From DATJBF01 sp035516795 (GTDB taxonomy: Bacteria; Verrucomicrobiota; Verrucomicrobiia; Palsa-1439): DNA of 12,461 bases. How positions within the stretch are numbered: the first letter of the stretch is position 1; each line of letters begins with the position of its first letter. Shown piece after piece: positions 7,279-12,461 of this stretch. Position numbers and translations under genes: made by a program. The stretch is from the NCBI GenBank assembly GCA_035516795.1, contig DATIZX010000048.1, positions 1-12,461 on the forward strand. Direction: 5' to 3'. Under the pieces are notes generated by a model that worked only from the letters and a program-made list of their open reading frames with translations, made no database searches and was not told where the DNA came from.

Positions 7279-8724
7279 GTGAATCCATTGGAGAAGATCA
7301 GCAATTGGCTTTGGGAATTGCCCGCCAGTTACAGGTCCGGCATGCGGGTCCCCGGACGAATTTATGCGTCGGAGGAAATGCTGCAGCACATCGTCGGCGA
7401 TAATTGTCTGGAGCAGGTGGCCAACGTCGCCTTTCTGCCGGGGATCCAGAAGTACTCGCTGGCCATGCCGGACATTCACTGGGGGTATGGCTTTCCCATC
7501 GGTGGTTGCTGCGCAACCGACCCGAACGAAGGCGGCGTGATTTCACCGGGCGGGGTCGGCTACGATATCAATTGTGGCGTGCGGCTGATGCGGACGAACC
7601 TCAAGCAGGAGGAGGTTGCTCCCCGTATCAAGGAATTGATCGCGCAATTGTTCCGTGATATCCCGTGCGGCCTTGGTCGCGGCAGCGACTTGAAATTGTC
7701 CCACGGTGACGAGAAACAATGTGTTCACCGAGGCGCACTTTGGGCTGTCGAGCATGGTTTTGGAGAGCTGGAAGACCTCGATTTCATCGAAGAACGTGGT
7801 CAACTCGCCGACGCTGAGCCGTCCAACATCACGGAGCGCGCTCTGGAGCGGGGCAAGGGTCAACTCGGCTCACTGGGCAGTGGCAATCATTTCCTCGAGG
7901 TGCAGGTGGTCGACGAACTGTTTTATGAAGATGCTGCCGACGTGATGGGATTATTCAAGGGGCAGGTGACCGTAATGATCCACTGTGGTTCGCGCGGGTT
8001 CGGGTACCAGGTCTGTGACGATTACTTGAAGGTACTGCGTAACGCGCCTGAGAAATACGGGATTCACCTTCCCGACCGTCAACTCGTCAGCGCGCCCGTG
8101 CATTCGCCGGAAGGAAAGGAGTATCTGGCATCCATGCGCTGTGCGGCGAATTACGCCTTTGCCAACCGGCAGGTATTGACGGCGAATACGGAGAAAGCAT
8201 TTCTGCACGCGCTCCGAATTTCGCCGCGCGAACTGGCCATGGAACTCGTGTATGACGTTCCGCACAACATTGCGAAGCTCGAACAACACACTGTGAATGG
8301 TGTCGAAAAGACAGTATGTGTTCATCGGAAAGGTGCGACGCGCGCCTTCCCGCCCGGGCATCCCTTGCTACCAGAACGTTATCGCGATATTGGCCAGCCG
8401 GTTCTCGTGCCAGGGGACATGGGCCGCTACTCCTTTGTTCTGGTCGGCACGGAAGGCGCCATGAAGCAGACCTGGGGCACCGTCTGCCATGGGGCGGGTC
8501 GAATGATGAGCCGGGCGCGGGCGAAAAAGGAGGGAAGCTTCCAAGACCTCCAGAGAGAAATGCACGAGCGTGGTGTTTGCATGATGGCGCAAGGCCGCGC
8601 GACCGCTTTGGAAGAGGCGCCGTGGGCGTATAAAGACGTGGAAAATGTGGTGGATGTCTGTCATAATGCCGGCATCGCAAAAAAAGTGGCCCGTTTGCGG
8701 CCCATCGGCGTGGTGAAAGGCTAA
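7279..8724 (+). CDS. rtcB: RNA-splicing/repair ligase RtcB
   Basis: GTP- and Mn-dependent RNA ligase that joins 2',3'-cyclic phosphate or 3'-phosphate ends to 5'-OH ends, used for RNA repair in bacteria. The 481 residues match the family length. All active-site motifs are present, with numbering close to Pyrococcus RtcB: Cys99 (GYDINCGVRL), His204 (GSGNHFLEV), His235 (MIHCGSRGFG), His329 (DVPHNIAKLE) and the guanylylated His404 (CHGAGRMMSR). VHRKGATRAFPPGHP and PVLVPGDMGRYSF are also conserved. GTG is taken as start because PLEKISNWLWELP follows directly, as in family members, and the promoter sits just upstream. Its TAA overlaps the ATG of an ECF sigma factor by one base. No archease or RtcA gene, nor the RtcR activator, is seen in the window. 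Confidence 0.96.
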   Translation: MNPLEKISNWLWELPASYRSGMRVPGRIYASEEMLQHIVGDNCLEQVANVAFLPGIQKYSLAMPDIHWGYGFPIGGCCATDPNEGGVISPGGVGYDINCGVRLMRTNLKQEEVAPRIKELIAQLFRDIPCGLGRGSDLKLSHGDEKQCVHRGALWAVEHGFGELEDLDFIEERGQLADAEPSNITERALERGKGQLGSLGSGNHFLEVQVVDELFYEDAADVMGLFKGQVTVMIHCGSRGFGYQVCDDYLKVLRNAPEKYGIHLPDRQLVSAPVHSPEGKEYLASMRCAANYAFANRQVLTANTEKAFLHALRISPRELAMELVYDVPHNIAKLEQHTVNGVEKTVCVHRKGATRAFPPGHPLLPERYRDIGQPVLVPGDMGRYSFVLVGTEGAMKQTWGTVCHGAGRMMSRARAKKEGSFQDLQREMHERGVCMMAQGRATALEEAPWAYKDVENVVDVCHNAGIAKKVARLRPIGVVKG

Positions 8725-9368
8725 TGGAAGACGCGGCTAGAATTCCAGTGAATATCCCGGTGAACGCAGCGTCGAACTCTGCGCATGAAGCGACGCAGCA
8801 CGAGTCCGACGACCGAGAACTGGTGGACCGTTGTCAGCGAGGCGATCTCGAAGCCTACGGTGTCCTGGTGGGACGGTATCGCCACAAGGTCTACAGTCTT
8901 GCCTTCAGCATGCTGCGCAACGAACAGGATGCGACGGACCTTTCCCAAGAGGCCTTTGTGCGTGGTTGGCAAGGCATGCGTCGCTTTAAGCGCAACGCCT
9001 CTTTTTACACTTGGATTTATCGTATCACCACCAACCTCGCCATCGATGCCGTCCGCCGTCGCGAGCGGCGACCCACGACCGAATTCGAGGATGGAATTCA
9101 ACCGGACACCGATCCGAGCGTTCAAGAGCCGCCTTCTACGAACCCGTCGCCAGTGGATGAGTTGCAAAGGAAGGAGTTACGAGAACAAATTGATGCGGCG
9201 CTTTTGGAACTATCTCCCGAACACCGCGCGATTATTCATCTCCGCGAGTTCGAGGGCTTGGACTATGCGCGGATGGCCAAGGCCACCGGGTGCTCGATCG
9301 GCACCGTCATGTCACGCCTGCATTACGCCAGAAAACATTTGCAGAAGCTGTTGAAAGAAGTGCTATGA
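8724..9368 (+). CDS. ECF-type (RpoE-like) RNA polymerase sigma factor
   Basis: Group 4 (extracytoplasmic function) sigma factor that directs RNA polymerase to stress promoters. The 214 residues contain region 2 (about 33-113): LVDRCQRGDLEAYGVLV, DATDLSQEAFVRGW and ASFYTWIYRITTNLAID. Region 4 (about 155-210) has the helix-turn-helix LDYARMAKATGCSIGTVMSRL. The linker between them (about 116-150) is long, acidic and proline-rich. There is no sigma region 1 or 3. The ATG shares a base with the rtcB stop codon (TAATG), so its translation is likely coupled to rtcB. Its TGA overlaps the ATG of the anti-sigma gene. The first ~30 residues precede the conserved domain, so a later start such as GTG 8748 is possible. 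Confidence 0.93.
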   Translation: MEDAARIPVNIPVNAASNSAHEATQHESDDRELVDRCQRGDLEAYGVLVGRYRHKVYSLAFSMLRNEQDATDLSQEAFVRGWQGMRRFKRNASFYTWIYRITTNLAIDAVRRRERRPTTEFEDGIQPDTDPSVQEPPSTNPSPVDELQRKELREQIDAALLELSPEHRAIIHLREFEGLDYARMAKATGCSIGTVMSRLHYARKHLQKLLKEVL

Positions 9369-9916
9369 GTCGGCATCAGACAGAAACAATCAGCGGATTA
9401 TTGGACGGAGAATTGAAAGGCTTCCGCCGTTGGACTACCGAACGGCACGTGAACAGGTGTCCGATTTGTGCGGTCGAGTACCGTCGCCAACGGCATGTGC
9501 GGAGGATGTTGCAGGCCAACCCGTCTCCCGTTCAGATGACTGATTCCGCGGAGTTCTTTTGGTCGAAAGTCAAGGCGGAGATTCGGCATCGCGGCGTAAA
9601 GCGGCATCAAACGCCGGGGCTGCTGCCCGTCTGGCTGCGGCATCATCCTTTCGCAGCCACCGGCGGGGTCATTGTTGCCGCTGCGGTTTTCAGTGCAGTT
9701 TTGTGGATGCGGGCACCGGAACCTCTGTCCCATCCCGCCGCGGCGGCTCCGACCACTTCCGCGAAAGTTGAGCGCGTGAAGACGGCCATTCCCCATACGA
9801 CCGCCACCCCATTGTCGTCCGATAGTTCACAGGTCACGGTGATTTGGGTTTCCGGATTGCCGTGGACGCCCAACATGAACGCGATGAAGACAGAGTTCGC
9901 GAATCTCGACACCTGA
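9365..9916 (+). CDS. Zinc-finger transmembrane anti-sigma factor
   Basis: Probable membrane anti-sigma factor that holds the preceding ECF sigma factor inactive until a signal arrives. The 183 residues start with a ZAS-type zinc motif H-x3-C-x2-C (His28, Cys32, Cys35 in RHVNRCPICAVEY), preceded by SGLLDGELKGF, typical of anti-sigma N-termini. One membrane span lies at about 96-115 (TGGVIVAAAVFSAVLWM). After it comes a Ala/Pro/Thr-rich stretch and a C-terminal outside segment ending in VTVIWVSGLPWTPNMNAM. The ATG overlaps the sigma stop codon (ATGA), the usual layout of such pairs. The homology outside the zinc motif is weak, so the call rests on motif, topology and position. The sensed signal cannot be read from the sequence. 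Confidence 0.85.
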   Translation: MSRHQTETISGLLDGELKGFRRWTTERHVNRCPICAVEYRRQRHVRRMLQANPSPVQMTDSAEFFWSKVKAEIRHRGVKRHQTPGLLPVWLRHHPFAATGGVIVAAAVFSAVLWMRAPEPLSHPAAAAPTTSAKVERVKTAIPHTTATPLSSDSSQVTVIWVSGLPWTPNMNAMKTEFANLDT

Positions 9917-9918
9917 TC

Positions 9919-10341
9919 ATGCGCGTTCTTCTCGCCTTACTTCTGGTTGGCTTGGCCTTTAACACGCAGGCTGCGTCTATCGAGGCCCGCTTGGTGCGCG
10001 GGTCAAATGACACGAAAGCTGTCGATTCGAAGCTCCAAGACCTTGAACCCAAACTGAAAAAGCAGTTCGGCTACGAATACTATCAGCAACTGGGCGTCCA
10101 AAAAGCGCGGCTGCAGGAGAACAAGACCCGGCGGCTGAACCTGGGAGAAGGCTTCGTTCTTTTTGTTACTCCCAAATCCATCGTCGAGAAAGTCCACGAA
10201 CTGGATTTGGAATGGACGTCTGGCCGGGCTTCGTTGGTGAAGACTACCGTGCGAATTCCCGAAGGCGATTATTTGTTCATTAAAGGGCCTGCAGTGGCCG
10301 ATGACTGGATTCTTCTGGTGGTCACCGTCCACGGATCGTGA
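9919..10341 (+). CDS. Small secreted protein of unknown function
   Basis: I do not recognise this 140-residue protein. The N-terminus MRVLLALLLVGLAFNTQA is a clear Sec signal peptide, with likely cleavage near residue 18-19 (TQA/AS). The mature part of about 120 residues has a charged helical stretch (LQDLEPKLKKQFGYEYYQQLGVQKAR) split over positions 37-62, then alternating short beta-like segments ending in DWILLVVTVHGS. No cysteines or lipobox are seen, so it is probably soluble in the periplasm. It starts 2 bases after the anti-sigma stop and so is probably co-transcribed with rtcB, sigma and anti-sigma. A role as partner or sensor for the anti-sigma factor is a guess from position only. 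Confidence 0.75.
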   Translation: MRVLLALLLVGLAFNTQAASIEARLVRGSNDTKAVDSKLQDLEPKLKKQFGYEYYQQLGVQKARLQENKTRRLNLGEGFVLFVTPKSIVEKVHELDLEWTSGRASLVKTTVRIPEGDYLFIKGPAVADDWILLVVTVHGS

Positions 10342-10362
10342 CCGGCCTCCTCGCGCACGAAG

Positions 10363-10392
10363 TTGACATTCCGCAGTCACCCCGCCTAGTGT
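10363..10392 (+). promoter_or_regulatory. Sigma70-like promoter of yqeY, probably leaderless
   Basis: A perfect -35 TTGACA (10363-10368) is followed after 18 bases by TAGTGT (10387-10392), a weak -10 that keeps the TAnnnT frame. The expected transcription start falls at or one base before the ATG at 10400, and no Shine-Dalgarno is present. The layout matches the rtcB promoter. It occupies most of the 58-base gap 10342-10399, in which no terminator hairpin was seen. Confidence 0.55.
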
Positions 10393-10399
10393 AGTCCGC

Positions 10400-10843
10400 A
10401 TGTTGATGGAGAAAATCGCCGCCGACCTGAAAGACGCCATGCGCGCCAAAGACGCCGTCCGGCTTTCCACCCTGCGCCTGTTGAAGTCGGCGATCGAATA
10501 CTACAAAATTGACAAGAAGCAGGAGCAACTGACGGATGCCGACATTGTCGCTGTCATCAAGAAGCAGGTGAAACAGCGGCAGGATTCTATCGAAGGTTTT
10601 GAGAAGGGCGGGCGCAGTGACTTGGTGGAGAAGGAAAAGGCCGAGTTGACGATCCTAAAATCGTATTTGCCCGAGGAACTCTCGCAGTCCCAGGTCGAAG
10701 AGATCGTCAAGGCGACCATCGCCGAACTCGGTGCCTCGACAAAGGCGGACATGGGCAAGGTCATGAAGGCCGTCCAAACGAAAACCGCCGGCCGCGCCGA
10801 CAATCGGTTGGTCAGCCAGATTGTAGCGGCGAATCTTGCCTGA
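10400..10843 (+). CDS. yqeY: GatB/YqeY domain-containing protein
   Basis: A stand-alone YqeY protein of 147 residues, the usual size. It resembles the tail domain of the GatB subunit of Asp/Glu-tRNA amidotransferase, which contacts tRNA. Its own role is not established. Conserved family features are visible along its length: IAADLKDAMRAKDAVRLSTLR at the N-terminus (positions 6-26), IKKQVKQRQDSIEGFEKGGR in the middle, LKSYLPEEL and the C-terminal MGKVMKAVQTKTAGRADNRL with NRLVSQIVA. It is highly charged and helical with no membrane segments. It has its own promoter and probably shares a transcript with the membrane protein gene that begins 19 bases later. Confidence 0.93.
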   Translation: MLMEKIAADLKDAMRAKDAVRLSTLRLLKSAIEYYKIDKKQEQLTDADIVAVIKKQVKQRQDSIEGFEKGGRSDLVEKEKAELTILKSYLPEELSQSQVEEIVKATIAELGASTKADMGKVMKAVQTKTAGRADNRLVSQIVAANLA

Positions 10844-10862
10844 CCGTTCGCCAGCGCCACTC

Positions 10863-12404
10863 ATGAACGAGGGCCCACGGACCGACCGATGGCTATGGAT
10901 CGGTGGTTTTGTTGTCGTTCTGCTGACCGTCGCCGCGCACTTCCGCGGATTGTGGGGCCACTTCCTTGAATGGGACGACTATGCGCATATCACCCAGAAT
11001 CCCGCCATCCGCTCTCTGTCATTGGCGAATTTGTGGACGATGTTCACCCAGCCGGTGGCGAAATTATACATTCCTCTGACGTCGCTCTCCTTCGCGCTGG
11101 ATTACCAAATCTGGGGACGCGACCCGTTCGGCTACCATTTCACCAACTTGCTGCTTCACACGGCCAACACCGTCCTGGTGTTGATCTTGGTGTTCCAACT
11201 ACTCCGGGATCGCTTTCAACAGGCGAAAGCTGTGGCCGTGCTCACGGCAGCCATTTTTGGTGTTCACCCATTACGGGTCGAATCCGTGGCGTGGGCGACC
11301 GAGCGCAAGGACGTACTCTTTGCTTTTTTCTATTTGCTGGCATTGCTGGCGTACCTGCAATGGGTCACCAAGGGCAAACGCAGCGCCTATTGGACGTGTC
11401 TGTTGCTGTTCATTGCATCGGCGCTCTCGAAATCAGCCGCGGTCACCTTTCCTTTCGTCCTGATACTTCTGGACATATTCTGGAAACGTCGTAACGCCTT
11501 GTGGGAAAAGGCCCCGTTCTTCGCCGTGTGTCTCATCGTGGGCGCCGCAACATTTGTCGCTCAAGCCAGCGGCACAGGCGAAACGGTGCTGGACATCAAG
11601 GCCATCCCAATTTGGGCGCGGCTCGGCCTCGTGGGTTATTGTGCGCTATTTTACGTCGGGACGTTCCTTTGGCCCCTTCACCTCTCCGCGGTCTATCCCA
11701 CATTCGAGGATTTTGGGTGGACGCCGCTTACTGCGATGGGCTATTTGCTGGCGTTCTGCGGTGTCTTTGTGGTGATCTTCTTTCTGAGGAAACGCGCGCC
11801 GGTGCTGCTGCCCTCCTGGTTGTTTTATCTGATCACACTTTCTCCAACCATCGGACTGGTTCCCGTCGGCGCGCATGTGGTGGCTGACCGGTTTACGTAC
11901 GTCCCGCTCATTGGGTTGGCCTTGCCGTTGAGCGTGGGAGTTGTTCTTCTCGCGAGCAGGGAACGAAGCGTGCGTGTGGCCGTAGCAGTGGCTGCTGTTG
12001 CGGCAGTCGCTGGGCTAACGTTCCTGTCTGCAAAACGTTCCGCTGTCTGGGCCAACTCGGAAACATTATTCCAGGACGCGCTGGCGGAAGATCCGGCTTG
12101 TTATACCGCCCTGGTGAATCTCACGGCTTACTACATGAGCGCAGGCCAACTCGATAAGGCCATCGATTATGGACAGCGTGCGGTCGCGCTTGCACCCCGC
12201 GGACTGATCGGCCGCAAGAATCTGGCGTTTGCCTTCATTCATGCAAAGCGCTACCGCGAAGCGATTGAGACTCTACGACCGGCGGTTGAGCATGGAATCG
12301 ACGACCCGAACGTTTGGCGTGCGTTGCACGAATCCTTCGCCGCCGTCGGTGACAAGAGGAACGCCAAGATTGCGGAAGCGCGCATGCTGCGCAGCACACG
12401 CTAG
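10863..12404 (+). CDS. TMTC-like GT-C membrane glycosyltransferase with C-terminal TPRs
   Basis: Polytopic inner-membrane protein of 513 residues. Residues 1-390 hold many hydrophobic spans, and after the first one (about 10-27) comes FLEWDDYAHITQNPAI with Asp38-Asp39, the acidic loop motif of GT-C enzymes such as protein O-mannosyltransferases. Also visible are GVHPLRVESVAWATERKDVL (134-151), SKSAAVTFPFVLILLD and HVVADRFTYVPLIGLALP, all characteristic of bacterial relatives of the TMTC family. Residues about 405-510 form two to three TPR repeats (LVNLTAYYMSAGQLDKAIDY, then RKNLAFAFIHAKRYREAIE). Lipid-linked sugar transfer to proteins or other envelope acceptors is inferred from the family; the substrate is unknown. 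ATG 10863 is preferred; a TTG at 10836 overlapping yqeY would add nine residues. Neither start has a good ribosome site. Confidence 0.82.
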   Translation: MNEGPRTDRWLWIGGFVVVLLTVAAHFRGLWGHFLEWDDYAHITQNPAIRSLSLANLWTMFTQPVAKLYIPLTSLSFALDYQIWGRDPFGYHFTNLLLHTANTVLVLILVFQLLRDRFQQAKAVAVLTAAIFGVHPLRVESVAWATERKDVLFAFFYLLALLAYLQWVTKGKRSAYWTCLLLFIASALSKSAAVTFPFVLILLDIFWKRRNALWEKAPFFAVCLIVGAATFVAQASGTGETVLDIKAIPIWARLGLVGYCALFYVGTFLWPLHLSAVYPTFEDFGWTPLTAMGYLLAFCGVFVVIFFLRKRAPVLLPSWLFYLITLSPTIGLVPVGAHVVADRFTYVPLIGLALPLSVGVVLLASRERSVRVAVAVAAVAAVAGLTFLSAKRSAVWANSETLFQDALAEDPACYTALVNLTAYYMSAGQLDKAIDYGQRAVALAPRGLIGRKNLAFAFIHAKRYREAIETLRPAVEHGIDDPNVWRALHESFAAVGDKRNAKIAEARMLRSTR

Positions 12405-12433
12405 TGCTCTGTTAAAGTTAATTGGAACGGTAG

Positions 12434-12454
12434 GGCGCGACCGCCGGGCGCGCC
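12434..12454. repeat. GC-rich hairpin in intergenic DNA at the right edge
   Basis: GGCGCG (12434-12439) pairs with CGCGCC (12449-12454) around a 9-base loop, and GGGCGCG also occurs twice as a direct repeat (12433-12439, 12446-12452). It follows 30 bases after the last stop codon, behind an AT-rich stretch. It has no T-run, so it is not a classical terminator. It may be the start of a REP-like dispersed element, but only one copy is in view and the element is cut by the window end. Confidence 0.35.
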
Positions 12455-12461
12455 GCATCGG

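Noticed and set aside
8738..8750. TAGAAT before GTG 8748 as a leaderless promoter for an internal sigma start
   Set aside because: The -10 is good, but nothing like TTGACA lies 16-19 bases upstream, and the TAATG overlap already explains translation.
1..12461. CRISPR arrays, tRNA/rRNA genes, insertion sequences, phage or defence genes
   Set aside because: No repeat-spacer pattern, cloverleaf, transposase or terminal inverted repeats were found by reading; coding space is filled by housekeeping-type genes.

Overview
The window is about 12.5 kb of GC-rich bacterial chromosome, densely coding and almost entirely on the + strand. No phage, insertion sequence, CRISPR array, tRNA or rRNA was seen. 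The gene set points tentatively to a Verrucomicrobiota/PVC-type bacterium. It combines a TMTC-like membrane glycosyltransferase with TPRs, an ECF sigma/anti-sigma pair, a YqeY protein, near-leaderless starts at transcription-unit heads, and a GC-rich intergenic hairpin at the right edge. This assignment is inference from gene style, not from a marker gene.

Region 1 (1-7208) is a phosphate/polyphosphate operon with almost no spacing: the 3' end of pstB, then phoU, a ROK-family sugar kinase, a Ppx/GppA phosphatase (GTG start), polyphosphate kinase ppk1, and a two-domain protein joining a Ppx-like HD module to a CHAD domain. Three of the junctions are overlaps or 1-2 base gaps, and ppx and ppk have strong Shine-Dalgarno sequences. 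Together the genes cover phosphate uptake (Pst) and its control (PhoU), polyP synthesis (Ppk1) and breakdown (Ppx), probable polyP binding (CHAD), and a possible outlet into sugar phosphorylation (ROK kinase).

Region 2 (7244-10341) starts with a sigma70-like promoter placed so that transcription should begin at or next to the GTG of rtcB (RNA ligase). The stop codon of rtcB overlaps the start of an ECF sigma factor, which overlaps a zinc-finger, single-span anti-sigma factor. A small secreted protein of unknown function follows after 2 bases. This looks like one unit linking RNA repair to an envelope or redox stress regulator.

Region 3 (10363-12404) opens with a second promoter of the same design directly before yqeY, followed by a polytopic GT-C-type membrane protein with C-terminal TPRs. 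The last 57 bases are non-coding and hold a GC-rich hairpin cut by the window edge.

The most interesting points are the HD-CHAD protein, which looks like the back half of Ppx with its catalytic half replaced by a polyP-binding domain; the sugar kinase embedded in the polyP operon; the rtcB-ECF sigma coupling; and the two matching near-leaderless promoters.
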